Positions 9,721-19,876 of a stretch of 64,000 nt of DNA are shown here, one piece after another. Numbering within the stretch: position 1 is the stretch's first letter; each line of letters opens with the position of its first letter. A model generated the notes under the pieces. It worked only from the letters and a program-made list of their open reading frames with translations, was not told where the DNA came from and ran no database searches. The stretch is from Micavibrio sp. Its GTDB lineage: Bacteria > Pseudomonadota > Alphaproteobacteria > Micavibrionales > UBA2020. Made by a program: the position numbers and the translations under genes. The stretch lies in the NCBI GenBank assembly GCA_028283745.1, contig JAPWJZ010000008.1:561290-625289 (forward strand), in the 5' to 3' direction.

Positions 9721-11175
9721 TTACGGTTTGCCGCCCGTATTCGGTGTATCTGTTTTAGGTGCATCGCCGCCGGGGGCGGGTGAACCCGCGGGCGCCAGAC
9801 CATCCGGTGCCGGTGTTTCGGCGGGGGACGGCGCGGGCGTGGTGGCCGTATCATCCTTAGCCCCGGGGGCTGCAATGGCATCGTCTTTTTTGATGCTGCC
9901 ATCATCGCCTGCTTTGGCGGCATCCGGCGCGGTTGCGGGGGCTGCGTCTTTATCTGCGGGATCTGCGGGCTTGCCGGCCTGTTTGTCGTTGCCGTCGGCG
10001 GGTTTTTTGACAGCAGCATCGGCTTTTGCTTTTTGCGCGGCTTCTTCTTCGCTGATCGGCTTCACGGCGCCGTTGGCAGCGACCTTCTGGAAGCCGGAGA
10101 CGACGACGGCGTCGCCTTCCTCAAGGCCGCTGGAAACGATCCAGTCGCTGTTCAGCGCGCGGTCCACCTGAATGGGGAAAAGGTTCACCTTGTTGTCGGC
10201 AGATACTTTCCAGACGCTCAGCGAACCATCGGGGTTGCGAATGGCGGCTTTCTGCGGCAGCAAAATAGCGTTGATGGTGTCGAGCTTGATGCGCGCGCGC
10301 ACGAAAAGGCCCGGCAGCAGCGAATGTTCGGGGTTGGGGAAGATGGCGCGCAGCTGCACCATGCCGGTTGTGGGGTCAACCGTGACTTCGGAGAATTGAA
10401 TTTCGCCGTCGTGCTTGTACGGCTGCGTGCTGTCTTCCACCAGCAGGGAAACGGTAGTTTTTTCGCGGCCCGCAATTTTCTCCCGCAGTGCCAGCAGGTC
10501 CTTACTGGATTGCGTGAGGTCAACGTAAATGGGGTCAAGCTGGGTGATGGTGGCAAGCGATGCTTCCTGCCCTGCCGTCACCAGCGCGCCTTCCGTCACG
10601 TTCGATTTGCCGACGCGGCCGGAAATGGGGGCATAGACCTTGGTGAAATCAAGGTTGATCTGCGCGGTTTCAACGGAGGCCTGGGCAATGGCAATATCCG
10701 CCTTCGCCTGTTCCAGCGTTGCCATGGTGTCGTCGTAGTCCTGCTTGCTGATGGCGTTGATTTTCACAAGGCCTGCATAACGCTGCGCCTTGGCTTCGAC
10801 GGATTTGGAATTGGCCTGCGCCTTCATCAGGTCGGCCTTGGCGCTGTTTAGAATGGCCTGAAAGGGGGCGGGGTTGATCTGGTACATCTGCTGGCCCTGC
10901 TCAACGTCGCTGCCTTCCTCGAACAGGCGCTTGTTGATGATGCCGGTGACCTGCGGGCGAATTTCAGCCACCTTGTGCGCGGTGGTGCGGCCGGGCAGCT
11001 CTGCATACAGCGGCACATCCTGCTTTTTCAAAATGCGCTCCACTACTTCGGCGGGGGCGCTGGCGGCTTTTTTATCTGCTGCTTCCTTGGCGACTTTTTG
11101 CGTGTGGTGGTAATAGGCATAGCCGCCGCCCCCGATAAGGACGAGGAGCAAAAGGACGACGACGAGCTTTTTCAT
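9721..11175 (-). CDS. RND periplasmic adaptor (AcrA/MexA type) with long disordered tail
   Basis: Membrane-fusion protein of 484 residues that links the downstream permease to an outer-membrane channel. A single N-terminal hydrophobic anchor (LVVVLLLLVLIGGGGYAYY), a lipoyl half-motif around VTGIINKRLFEEGSDVEQGQ, a helical hairpin rich in Ala/Lys/Gln (about residues 105-165), and the second lipoyl/beta-barrel part (FTKVYAPISGRVGKSNVTEGALV) are all visible. Homologues are near 380-400 residues; here about 110 extra C-terminal residues are low-complexity, made of Ala, Pro, Asp, Lys and Gly. There is no lipobox cysteine. The gene precedes the permease gene. Confidence 0.93.
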   Translation of the reverse strand: MKKLVVVLLLLVLIGGGGYAYYHHTQKVAKEAADKKAASAPAEVVERILKKQDVPLYAELPGRTTAHKVAEIRPQVTGIINKRLFEEGSDVEQGQQMYQINPAPFQAILNSAKADLMKAQANSKSVEAKAQRYAGLVKINAISKQDYDDTMATLEQAKADIAIAQASVETAQINLDFTKVYAPISGRVGKSNVTEGALVTAGQEASLATITQLDPIYVDLTQSSKDLLALREKIAGREKTTVSLLVEDSTQPYKHDGEIQFSEVTVDPTTGMVQLRAIFPNPEHSLLPGLFVRARIKLDTINAILLPQKAAIRNPDGSLSVWKVSADNKVNLFPIQVDRALNSDWIVSSGLEEGDAVVVSGFQKVAANGAVKPISEEEAAQKAKADAAVKKPADGNDKQAGKPADPADKDAAPATAPDAAKAGDDGSIKKDDAIAAPGAKDDTATTPAPSPAETPAPDGLAPAGSPAPGGDAPKTDTPNTGGKP

Positions 11176-11439
11176 GGGAGGATCCTTGGAAGACGGCAGA
11201 AGGGGCTGCAGCGCTGGATTCTTGTGCGCCGCTGGCTCTATACCGAAATATAGGGCGCAATATGGATTTGTGGAATATTTTTTAATGAGAAAAACGTTAA
11301 AAGGCCATGAAAATGCAGAATAATCACATAAAGGCCGCTATATTTACCGTGCTAAAGCCCATATTGCATGCCCCCGCAACCGCCGGTAGCATCAATATAA
11401 TATCAAGGTTGAAGCGCATACCTGTTCAAGGAAAAAGCC

Positions 11440-11955
11440 ATGAAACTTTTCGCCATTTACATCGGTGGTTCCACCGAAACCTCGCTGATCGAGCTGCATG
11501 ACGCGCGGTTCATCGTGGCTGAAACAATCGAGGATACCTATGCGGAACTGAAGGCCGGCTGGTGGGGCACGCCGCGCAGTCTGCACCTTGATTGCTGGGG
11601 CGAATTAACCTCTGCCGACGGGCATAACGTGGTCTTGAAAGACCACCCGCAGGAGGGGGCGGATAAGCTATGGTTCGTCAACCTTGGCGGCTATGACCCG
11701 ACTGATTTTTCCGAGCTGCATAAAAACGTCTTCGTCGTGGCCCCGACAAAATCGAAGGCAAAGGTTCGGGCTTTGAAATATGTCATCGACTGGCAGGGCC
11801 GCCACGAAGATTACACCTTCGAGGTTGAAAAGCTGTCATGCATCAACGATATGGCGGCGGGCAAGGGGCTGTACGTTCACGTTGAACCCGCGGGCAAGCC
11901 CGTGCCGTTCAAGTTCACCTGCAAATACCGGCCCATCGGCAAGGATGCAGCGTAA
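11440..11955 (+). CDS. DUF1543 family protein
   Basis: A 171-residue cytoplasmic protein of unknown function matching the DUF1543 pattern. It looks like two copies of one fold: LFAIYIGGSTETSLIELHD near the N-terminus and LWFVNLGGYDPTDFSELHK from about residue 75, each followed by FIVAETIE / VFVVAPTK and a helix. No catalytic residue can be proposed. AAGGAAAAAGCC lies before the ATG. It faces the slipin gene across a shared terminator; its upstream neighbour, the efflux adaptor gene, is divergent. Confidence 0.8.
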   Translation: MKLFAIYIGGSTETSLIELHDARFIVAETIEDTYAELKAGWWGTPRSLHLDCWGELTSADGHNVVLKDHPQEGADKLWFVNLGGYDPTDFSELHKNVFVVAPTKSKAKVRALKYVIDWQGRHEDYTFEVEKLSCINDMAAGKGLYVHVEPAGKPVPFKFTCKYRPIGKDAA

Positions 11956-11965
11956 CCTTTCAGGC

Positions 11966-12009
11966 ACAAAAAAGCCCGTCGCTCCGGTGAGGGAGGACGG
12001 GCTTTTTGC
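11966..12009. terminator. Bidirectional terminator between DUF1543 and slipin genes
   Basis: AAAAAGCCCGTC pairs with GACGGGCTTTTT around a loop of about 16 nt. A-rich on one side and T-rich on the other, it can end both convergent transcripts. Confidence 0.9.
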
Positions 12010-12020
12010 GGGCTGTTGCC

Positions 12021-12752
12021 TTAGCCGAGCTTTTTCAACAGGTCGAGCGGCAACGGCAGGATGATGGTATTCGTCTTGTCGTTGGCAATGTCCTGGAAGG
12101 CGGACAGGTAGCGCAGCTGCATGGCGCCGCCGTCCGAGTTCAACTTGCGGGCAGCTTCCACCAGCTTGTCGGCGGCCTGCAGTTCCCCTTCGGCGCTGAT
12201 GATTTTCGCGCGGCGTTCGCGTTCAGCTTCCGCTTGGCGGCCAATGGCGCGGATCATGCTTTCGGCAATGTCAATGTGCTTCAGCGCGACGTTCGACACC
12301 TTGATACCCCACTGGTCGGTGTTCTGGTCAAGAATTTCGCGGATATCGGCGGAAAGCTTGTCGCGCGCCGTCAGCATGTCATCCAGCTCGTGCTTGCCGA
12401 GTACTTCCCGCAGCGTGGTCTGCGAAAGTTCCGACGTCGCGCGCATGAAGTCGGCAACGTTGTTGATGGCCTTTTCCGGCGCGACGACACGGTAATACAC
12501 CACGGCGTTGACCTTCACGGAAATGTTATCCTTCGAGATGATGTCCTGGGACGGTACATCTATGGTGCGGACGCGAAGGTCGATACGGACCATCTGCTGC
12601 ACGCCGGGAACGAGGATGATAAGGCCGGGGCCTTTCACGCCGGTGAAGCGACCCAGCGTATAGGTGATGCCGCGTTCATATTCCCGCAAAATCCGCAGCG
12701 AATAGCCGAGGAAGATAAGGAGCAGGTACGAGGACGAAGCCGACAAAAGCAA
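12021..12752 (-). CDS. Slipin (SPFH/stomatin family membrane protein)
   Basis: An SPFH/band 7 protein of about 243 residues: one N-terminal hydrophobic segment (YLLLIFLGYSL), the slipin hallmark RILREYERG, an SPFH core (VKGPGLIILVPGVQQMVRIDLRV), and a C-terminal coiled helix (RQAEAERERRAKIISAEGEL). Slipins form membrane microdomain scaffolds and pair with NfeD-type proteases, as here: the nfeD gene lies 57 bp upstream. The start is uncertain. In frame only TTG at 12752 is available. An ATG at 12762 (hydrophobic MGSFAFVGFVLV) sits in another frame after AAGGAA, so a frameshift near 12725 is possible. Confidence 0.88.
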   Translation of the reverse strand: MLLSASSSYLLLIFLGYSLRILREYERGITYTLGRFTGVKGPGLIILVPGVQQMVRIDLRVRTIDVPSQDIISKDNISVKVNAVVYYRVVAPEKAINNVADFMRATSELSQTTLREVLGKHELDDMLTARDKLSADIREILDQNTDQWGIKVSNVALKHIDIAESMIRAIGRQAEAERERRAKIISAEGELQAADKLVEAARKLNSDGGAMQLRYLSAFQDIANDKTNTIILPLPLDLLKKLG

Positions 12753-12809
12753 AACTACCCATGGTGTAAAAAATTCCTTTCGAGGTTTATTGACGCGGTT
12801 ATAGCAGGT

Positions 12810-14195
12810 TTATTCAGGCTGGACGATAAGGTTGAGGCCGTCGATATCGACCACCTTCACCCTGTCGCCCGGGTTGATGATGAATTCAGGGGATGCCGCC
12901 GTGGCCTTCCAGATTTCGCCGGTAACGCGCACTTCGCCCTTGCCCTGCCCCCAGCTGATGACATCGCAGACGGCAGAGCGCAGTTCTTCTACCCCTGTCA
13001 CGGTCGGCCGGCGCTGCGCTCGCAGCGCGACGGCCATGAGGACGGAGAGGATGGCAAGGCTTGTCACCGTCACGCCGCCAATCACCCACGGGTCAATCCC
13101 GAAGGTCGGGTCTTTACTGTCGAATAGCATGGTCGCCCCCACTGCAAAAGAAATAGCCCCGCCAATGCCCAGCACGCCGAAAGACGGCGCAAAAGCTTCC
13201 CCCAGCATCAGGCCGATGCCGGTCAGCAGCAGCGCAAGGCCGGTATAGTTGACCGGCAGCACGTTCATGGCGAACAGGCCAAGAATAAGGCTGATCAGCC
13301 CGGCAACACCGGGCAGGAACATGCCGGGGTGCAGGCATTCAAAAATAATGCCGTAGGTGCCAATGGTGATGAGCAGGAATGCGATGGTCGGGTTGGTGAT
13401 AATATCCAGCAGGTCGGTGCGGAGATCGCGGTGAATGGTATCAATCCGCGCGCCCTTGGTGTGCAGCTTCATGGTCTTCGCGCCGGACATTTTCACTTCG
13501 CGCCCGTCGATTTTATCCAGCAGCTCCTTGTCGTCGATGGCGATAAGGTCGATGGACTTGTTGGCAAGCGCTTCGGTCGCGGTTGCGCTCACGGCTTCGC
13601 GCACGGCGCTTTCCGCCCATTGCGCGTTGCGCCCGCGCAGCTCGGCAAGGCCGCGAATGTAGGCTGCGGCATCGTTGACCATTTTGTGGTCGAGCGTCGA
13701 TTTGGGCGTGGCCTGTTCCTTCGCCTGGTCGGCGGAGAAGTTTTCCATCGGGCTGTTGTCGCCCATATGGATGGGCGTTGCGGCGCCGATGACGGTCGAG
13801 GGCGCCATGGCGGCGATGTGGCTGGCTTCAAGAATATAAGTGCCCGCGCTGGCGGCGTGCGAGCCAGGCGGGCTGACGTAAGTTGCGACCGGCACGGGGC
13901 TTTCAAGAATTTTCTGGATGATCGTCTGCATGCTGTCATACAGGCCGCCGGGCGTTTGCATTTCAAGGATGACAATATCCGCATGGTTTTCCGCCGCGCC
14001 CTTCAGGCTGCGGTCGATAAGGTCGAGCGTCGAGGGCGTAATCATCCCTTCCACTTTCACGACGATGGCGAGCGGCGTGTTATCGTCATCCGCGCGGGTC
14101 GGGGTTTGCAGCAGCAGGCAGCCTGCAAGGATAAGCAGGATGCAAACGGGCAGCAGCAATTTGCGCGCTGAAAAATTCATTGAAAAATTCGTCAT
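12810..14195 (-). CDS. NfeD family membrane serine protease (ClpP class, long form)
   Basis: A 461-residue long-form NfeD, which cleaves membrane-associated substrates and partners with slipin. N-terminal signal or lipobox (LILAGC, so lipidation at Cys is possible), then a ClpP-like domain with the nucleophile in SHAASAGTYIL and a candidate general-base lysine in the helix DHKMVNDAAAYIRGLAE. Four or five membrane helices lie at about residues 268-385 (FLLITIGTYGIIFECLHPG onward) and a C-terminal OB-type NfeD domain ends it (GEVRVTGEIWKA, GDRVKVVDIDGLNLIV). AAAGG precedes the ATG. It shares a transcript with the slipin gene downstream. Confidence 0.92.
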   Translation of the reverse strand: MTNFSMNFSARKLLLPVCILLILAGCLLLQTPTRADDDNTPLAIVVKVEGMITPSTLDLIDRSLKGAAENHADIVILEMQTPGGLYDSMQTIIQKILESPVPVATYVSPPGSHAASAGTYILEASHIAAMAPSTVIGAATPIHMGDNSPMENFSADQAKEQATPKSTLDHKMVNDAAAYIRGLAELRGRNAQWAESAVREAVSATATEALANKSIDLIAIDDKELLDKIDGREVKMSGAKTMKLHTKGARIDTIHRDLRTDLLDIITNPTIAFLLITIGTYGIIFECLHPGMFLPGVAGLISLILGLFAMNVLPVNYTGLALLLTGIGLMLGEAFAPSFGVLGIGGAISFAVGATMLFDSKDPTFGIDPWVIGGVTVTSLAILSVLMAVALRAQRRPTVTGVEELRSAVCDVISWGQGKGEVRVTGEIWKATAASPEFIINPGDRVKVVDIDGLNLIVQPE

Positions 14196-14218
14196 GAAAT
14201 AGCCTTTAGGCTCACCTG

Positions 14219-14241
14219 AAAAGGCCTGTATAAAAACAGGC
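14219..14241 (-). terminator. Weak intrinsic terminator after the adenosine kinase gene
   Basis: On the minus strand GCCTGT-TTTTAT-ACAGGC is followed by CTTTT. The stem is 6 bp and the U tract short, so it is probably only a partial block between the leuB-kinase transcript and nfeD. Confidence 0.4.
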
Positions 14242-14326
14242 GTTTGACCTGCCGCATTATACCAATACTGTAGTCGCGCCGTCTTTAAAATCTGGGCGGT
14301 CTAGTTATGAAATAACACGCCTGAAA

Positions 14327-15355
14327 TCAGGGTTTGTTTTTCAGATTGCGGGCGACGGGGGCAGGGACGGCGTTTTTGCCGGTTTTCGGCTCGGCCCCCA
14401 TATGCTGGATAATGTCGGTCGCCCAGTCCGCGCCCTGTTTACCGGCATCCACCACCGACTTGCCGCTGGCAAGGCCGTACATAAAGCCCGCGGCAAATTG
14501 GTCGCCCGCACCGTTGGTGTCGATAATTTTATCGACATCGATTTTATTGGCGGGTACATGCGCCGCCGTGCCGTTTTCAAACACATAAGCGCCCTTTGAC
14601 CCCATGGTCATGGACGCGATTTTATTGGAAGCTTTAATGGCATCCATCGTTTCATCCAGCGTGGCGGTGCCGAACAGCGTGGCGAATTCCTTCTGGTCGC
14701 CGACCAGAATATCCGCATGCGACAGCGCGAGCGCAAGGAAGGCCGGCTGGTTGCGGCCCACAACACCCGCATCGTTGAGGGCGAGCGCGACGAGACCGCC
14801 GGATTGCTTGGCAAGCTCCGCCGCGTGGTGCACGGCATCCTTGCCGTTCGGCGTCAGCCACAGGTAGGAATCAAGATAGGTGATTTTGGCGGCGGCAATC
14901 AGCTTCGCATCCACGTCTTCGGGCGCCAGCTCCATGCCTGCGCCGGCGGCGAAGGCGAAGGTGCGCTCTTTATCCGGCGTCGTCACCACCAACACGGCGG
15001 TGGTATTTGTGGCGTCATTGGCGGAAAGCAGCGGCGTATAGACAATCCCGTTATTCTGCACGCGGGTTTTAAAGAAGTTGCCGTTGTCGTCATTGGCAAT
15101 CTTGCCGATCAAGGCGGCATTGCCGCCGCGCAGCGCCACGCCCGCCACTACGTTCGCGCCGGGGCTGCCGGGAGTGATGTTGGGGTTATGGCCCGCCACA
15201 ATATCCGCCACCGTCTGCGGCGTGACGAGGTTGGTGAGGCCTTTTTTTACGCCGTGCGCTACCAGATGTTCATCCGGCGCTTTCAGCTGAATATCGACGC
15301 AGATGGCGCTGAGGGCGACGATGTCGTAGGTCTTGTCCTCAGGCATCTTGGGCAT
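14327..15355 (-). CDS. PfkB-family adenosine/ribosyl kinase
   Basis: A PfkB/ribokinase-fold sugar or nucleoside kinase of 342 residues, closest in pattern to the adenosine kinase group common in alphaproteobacteria. Seen: the substrate-side SPGANVVAGVALRGG motif, GKIANDDNGNFF, and the C-terminal signature DTNGAGDQFAAGFMYG with the catalytic base at D285. The signature has Asn where many members have Thr (DTTGAGD). It starts 18 bp after the leuB stop, so is co-transcribed with it. Adenosine is the likely substrate, but other nucleosides or sugars cannot be excluded. Confidence 0.8.
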   Translation of the reverse strand: MPKMPEDKTYDIVALSAICVDIQLKAPDEHLVAHGVKKGLTNLVTPQTVADIVAGHNPNITPGSPGANVVAGVALRGGNAALIGKIANDDNGNFFKTRVQNNGIVYTPLLSANDATNTTAVLVVTTPDKERTFAFAAGAGMELAPEDVDAKLIAAAKITYLDSYLWLTPNGKDAVHHAAELAKQSGGLVALALNDAGVVGRNQPAFLALALSHADILVGDQKEFATLFGTATLDETMDAIKASNKIASMTMGSKGAYVFENGTAAHVPANKIDVDKIIDTNGAGDQFAAGFMYGLASGKSVVDAGKQGADWATDIIQHMGAEPKTGKNAVPAPVARNLKNKP

Positions 15356-15373
15356 CGGCTGTTCCTTTTTATT

Positions 15374-16498
<1,125 letters not shown>

Positions 16499-16532
16499 CG
16501 GCTATGCTCTCTCGCTTAAGGGCTTGCAGAAA

Positions 16533-16763
16533 TTACCAGTTGCGGCGGCGGGGCTCGAAACGGTGCTGTTCGTGGCCGCGGTGATGCGGATCGACGATAA
16601 TGATCGGTGCGGGAACGGTGGTGATGTAGGGGATGGGGCCGGGGTTGTAGCCGCGGTGCGGGCCATAGCCATAGGGTTCGTACACAGCGCAACCCGAAAG
16701 GGCGGCGGAGGCAGCGACGGTCAGGAAGGCGGCTTTCAGGAAGTTCTTTTTCGGCATGGTCAT
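16533..16763 (-). CDS. Small Gly/Pro/His-rich lipoprotein
   Basis: A 76-residue putative lipoprotein. Lys-rich start, hydrophobic stretch and lipobox AALSGC, then a mature part rich in Tyr, Gly, Pro, His and Arg (YEPYGYGPHRGYNPG) ending in RRRNW. The ATG at 16763 is chosen because AAGGTG lies upstream; a GTG four codons earlier overlaps that site. It sits between leuD and leuB with a candidate promoter of its own. The function is unknown; the mature sequence is probably disordered. Confidence 0.7.
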   Translation of the reverse strand: MTMPKKNFLKAAFLTVAASAALSGCAVYEPYGYGPHRGYNPGPIPYITTVPAPIIIVDPHHRGHEQHRFEPRRRNW

Positions 16764-16815
16764 GGCTTGAATCACCTTGTGCTTTGTTATGGATAATTAT
16801 TTGAAATTCGAGGAC

Positions 16816-16864
16816 AGTTTATGCCGAAGCAAAATCTTGTCAATATGTGAAAATCAACATATTG
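16816..16864 (-). promoter_or_regulatory. Candidate promoter and dyads upstream of the small lipoprotein gene
   Basis: Minus-strand TTGACA (16838-16843), 16-bp spacer, TAAACT (16816-16821). An inverted repeat CAATATGT-N8-ACATATTG (16841-16864) overlaps the -35 end, and a second dyad AAAATCAA-N4-TTGATTTT (16850-16869) overlaps that. The dyads could be an operator, or the second a weak AT-rich terminator for leuD. Seen by eye only. Confidence 0.45.
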
Positions 16865-16899
16865 ATTTTATTGGAAATAACGGTTTCTAAAGTGGTTTT

Positions 16900-17508
16900 T
16901 TATGTGCCGTAAAGCCAGGGTTGCTGCTGCTTTTGCGCGCTTTCAAAGCTGTTGATGTCCTGCCCGTGCTGCAGCGTCAGGCCAATGTCATCAAGGCCGT
17001 TCAGCATGTTGTGCTTGCGGGTCGCATCAATCTCGAACTTATACGTCTTGCGGTTGCCGCCGGTGACGGTCTGCTTGTCGAGGTCGATGGTAATGTCGAC
17101 GCCTTCCTGCGCGTCCTTCATCAACTCTTCCACATCCGCCTTCGGCAGCACGACCGGCAGCACGCCGTTTTTCGAGCAGTTGTTGAAGAAGATATCCGCA
17201 TAGCTCGGCGCAATCACGGCCTTGATGCCGAAATCGAGCAGCGACCACGGCGCATGTTCGCGAGAGGAACCGCAGCCGAAGTTTTCACCCGCGACCAGAA
17301 TGCCGGCATGGCGGTAAGGCTCGCGGTTGAGAACAAATTCCGGCTTCTCCGACCCGTCCGGGTTGAAGCGCAGGTCGTTGAACAGGAACTTGCCAAGCCC
17401 CGTGCGCTCGATGGTTTTGAGGAACTGCTTCGGGATGATCATGTCGGTATCGACGTTGACCATGTTCAGCGGTGCGGCGGTGGCGGTAAGGGTCGTGAAC
17501 TTTTGCAT
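16900..17508 (-). CDS. leuD: 3-isopropylmalate dehydratase small subunit
   Basis: Swivel subunit of isopropylmalate isomerase, second step of leucine synthesis, complexed with LeuC. 202 residues, with [16 protein letters not shown] near the N-terminus and the diagnostic [20 protein letters not shown]. Length is usual. It lies 5 bp after the leuC stop, so the two are translated together as expected. Confidence 0.97.
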   Translation of the reverse strand: MQKFTTLTATAAPLNMVNVDTDMIIPKQFLKTIERTGLGKFLFNDLRFNPDGSEKPEFVLNREPYRHAGILVAGENFGCGSSREHAPWSLLDFGIKAVIAPSYADIFFNNCSKNGVLPVVLPKADVEELMKDAQEGVDITIDLDKQTVTGGNRKTYKFEIDATRKHNMLNGLDDIGLTLQHGQDINSFESAQKQQQPWLYGT

Positions 17509-17513
17509 GGTGA

Positions 17514-18941
17514 TTATCCTTGTTTCGCGAGGTCACGCACGTCGGTCAGGTGACCGGTGACGGCGGCGGCTGCTGCCATCGCGGGGCTCATCAGGTGCGT
17601 GCGCCCGCCGCGGCCCTGGCGGCCCTCGAAGTTGCGGTTGGAGGTTGACGCGCAGCGCTCCCCCGGTTCCAGCTTGTCGGCGTTCATGGCAAGGCACATG
17701 GAGCAGCCGGCTTCGCGCCAGTCAAACCCGGCGTCCTTGAAGATTTTATCAAGCCCTTCCTTCTCCGCCTGTTCCTTCACAAGGCCGGAGCCCGGAACGA
17801 TCATGGCGTAGACGGAGCTTGCGACCTTGCGGCCTTCGACGACCTTGGCGACTTCGCGCATGTCTTCGATGCGGGCATTGGTGCAGGAGCCGATAAAGAC
17901 TTTATCAATCTTCACGTCCGTCAGCTTGGTGCCGGGCTGCAGGCCCATATAGTCGAGCGCGCGGGTAATGAAGGCGCGCTGGCCTTCATCCGCAATATCC
18001 GCAGGGTTCGGCACGTTGCCGGTGATGGGGGCGACGGTTTCAGGGCTGGTGCCCCACGTCACTTGCGGCGCAATGTCTTCGGCCTTCAGGGTAATTTCCT
18101 TGTCGAACTTTGCATCCTTGTCGGATACCAGCGTCTTCCAGAAGGCAACCGCCTTGTCAAACGCTTCGCCTTTCGGGGCGAGGGGGCGGCCTTTGATATA
18201 TGCGAAGGTCGTTTCATCCGGCGCAATCAACCCTGCGCGCGCACCGCCTTCAATCGTCATATTGCAGACGGTCATGCGGCCTTCCATGGAAAGCCCGCGA
18301 ATGGCGCTGCCGGCGTATTCAATCACGTAGCCGGTGCCGCCGGCCGTGCCGATCTTGCCGATGATGGCAAGGATGATGTCTTTGGCGGTGACGCCGACCG
18401 GCAGCGTACCGTCAACGGTGATGCGCATGTTTTTTGCGGGCTTTTGCTGCAGCGTTTGCGTCGCCAGCACATGCTCGACTTCCGATGTGCCGATGCCGAA
18501 AGCAAGGGCGCCGAAAGCGCCGTGAGTGGACGTATGGCTGTCGCCGCAGACAATCGTCATGCCGGGCAGGGTGAAGCCCTGTTCCGGCCCGATGACGTGG
18601 ACGATGCCCTGGCGCTTGTCGTTCATGTCGAAGTATTCGATGCCGAATTCTTTCGTGTTCTTCGTCAGCGTATCCAGCTGCAGTTTGGCTTCCGGGTCGG
18701 CAACGCCCTTGGCGCGGTCGTGGCTGGTGGGCACGTTGTGGTCGGCAACCGCCAGCGTCGCTTCCGGGCGGCGCACCTTGCGGCCCGCCATGCGCAGGCC
18801 TTCAAAGGCTTGCGGGCTGGTGACTTCATGCACCAGATGGCGGTCGATATAAATGATGCATGCGCCATCGGCGTTTTTCTGGACGACGTGGCTGTCCCAG
18901 ATTTTTTCAAACAGGGTGCGCGGTTTTGCGGAAGCGGACAT
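17514..18941 (-). CDS. leuC: 3-isopropylmalate dehydratase large subunit
   Basis: Aconitase-family catalytic subunit that isomerises 2- to 3-isopropylmalate using a [4Fe-4S] cluster. 475 residues, with [19 protein letters not shown], cluster cysteines in [12 protein letters not shown] and [12 protein letters not shown], and the closing [19 protein letters not shown] motif. GAGGAG lies before the ATG. Terminator-like hairpins separate it from rplS upstream, so leuCD probably has its own promoter within 18942-19016; no convincing -35/-10 pair was found there. Confidence 0.97.
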   Translation of the reverse strand: MSASAKPRTLFEKIWDSHVVQKNADGACIIYIDRHLVHEVTSPQAFEGLRMAGRKVRRPEATLAVADHNVPTSHDRAKGVADPEAKLQLDTLTKNTKEFGIEYFDMNDKRQGIVHVIGPEQGFTLPGMTIVCGDSHTSTHGAFGALAFGIGTSEVEHVLATQTLQQKPAKNMRITVDGTLPVGVTAKDIILAIIGKIGTAGGTGYVIEYAGSAIRGLSMEGRMTVCNMTIEGGARAGLIAPDETTFAYIKGRPLAPKGEAFDKAVAFWKTLVSDKDAKFDKEITLKAEDIAPQVTWGTSPETVAPITGNVPNPADIADEGQRAFITRALDYMGLQPGTKLTDVKIDKVFIGSCTNARIEDMREVAKVVEGRKVASSVYAMIVPGSGLVKEQAEKEGLDKIFKDAGFDWREAGCSMCLAMNADKLEPGERCASTSNRNFEGRQGRGGRTHLMSPAMAAAAAVTGHLTDVRDLAKQG

Positions 18942-19016
18942 CGGGTTTACTCCTCGAGATTCCGGTGCGGTAAAAGGATATGCTGGAAAGAAAGATAGAC
19001 CTTTTTAAAGCAAAAC

Positions 19017-19053
19017 AAAACCGGCTGTTTTCTTGCGATAATGCCGGTTTTTT
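19017..19053. terminator. Terminator-like hairpin between rplS and leuC
   Basis: AAAACCGGC pairs with GCCGGTTTT around a 17-nt loop. The T run is longer on the plus strand (six) than on the minus (four). It is a second barrier behind the rplS terminator. Confidence 0.6.
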
Positions 19054-19081
19054 GCTGCGGCGCGGCAGTTTCAGCGGGAAG

Positions 19082-19139
19082 TTTCATGCCCGAATTTCAG
19101 GCATGAAAAAAGCCGGCTGAATGAACAGCCGGCTTTTTT
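19082..19139 (-). terminator. rplS terminator with adjoining hairpin
   Basis: Perfect 14-bp inverted repeat AAAAAAGCCGGCTG / CAGCCGGCTTTTTT (arms 19106-19119 and 19126-19139, 6-nt loop), 17 bp past the rplS stop. Directly next to it is a second inverted repeat with 9-bp arms TTTCATGCC / GGCATGAAA (19082-19108) lacking a T run. Confidence 0.9.
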
Positions 19140-19156
19140 GTCGAATAGTTTTGAAA

Positions 19157-19615
19157 TCAGCCGTTGACGGCTTTTTTCTCCGGCGCGGCAGCTGCTGCGC
19201 TGGCTTTTTCTGCGGGAGCGGCACCCGAAGCTTCAGGAGCTTCAAAGTTTTCGCGCTCCTGAATGCGGGCAGATTTGCCGCTGCGGTCGCGCAGGTAGTA
19301 CAGTTTCGCGCGGCGGACGGTACCACGACGCACCAGTTCAATGCTGTCGATCGCGGGGGAGAAGAGGGGGAACACGCGCTCCACGCCTTCGCCGTAGCTG
19401 ATTTTGCGGACGGTGAAGGACTGGTTCATGGCTTTGCCGCCGCGTGCAATGCACACGCCTTCATAAGCCTGAATACGGTTGCGGAGTTCTTTGCCCGCAC
19501 CTTCAGTAATTTTCACGTTCACGCGCACGGTGTCGCCGGGCTGGAATTCGGGGATTTTCTTTTCGCCAGTCAGTTTCTGGATCTGGCTTTGCTCAAATTT
19601 TTCCAAGTCGTTCAT
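19157..19615 (-). CDS. rplS: 50S ribosomal protein L19
   Basis: Large-subunit protein at the 30S-50S interface. 152 residues from the ATG at 19615 (MNDLEKFE), which has AAAGGG upstream; an open frame running 36 codons further has no family similarity. Core motifs: [77 protein letters not shown]. The E. coli protein has 115 residues; here a tail of about 35 residues rich in Ala, Glu and Pro follows. Separated from trmD by 261 bp, so probably transcribed at least partly from its own promoter. Confidence 0.97.
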   Translation of the reverse strand: MNDLEKFEQSQIQKLTGEKKIPEFQPGDTVRVNVKITEGAGKELRNRIQAYEGVCIARGGKAMNQSFTVRKISYGEGVERVFPLFSPAIDSIELVRRGTVRRAKLYYLRDRSGKSARIQERENFEAPEASGAAPAEKASAAAAAPEKKAVNG

Positions 19616-19876
19616 AGGTATGACCCTTTTTTTATCGGAACCCGTTATATTCGAAAGCGCGATTTCATCGGTTGCGCTCCGGCGGTTCACATCTTGTAAG
19701 TTACCGGGGTGGTGAAAAGGCATTATGCCGATTCAGCCAGTTTGGGATTCATACGCTAAATTAGGACAGAAATTCAAGCGTTTATTTGAACTTCTTTGAT
19801 TGTCTTGACGTTTTTAGCAGTAAAAGTCCAAATACATAATAGCGCGAATCTAATTAACAGATTGTTACTGGTTGGA

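Noticed and set aside
19616-19876. Small gene or RNA in the rplS-trmD gap
   Set aside because: An open frame continuing rplS upstream by 36 codons lacks family similarity and the good ribosome binding site is at 19615; the rest is AT-rich with no convincing structure.
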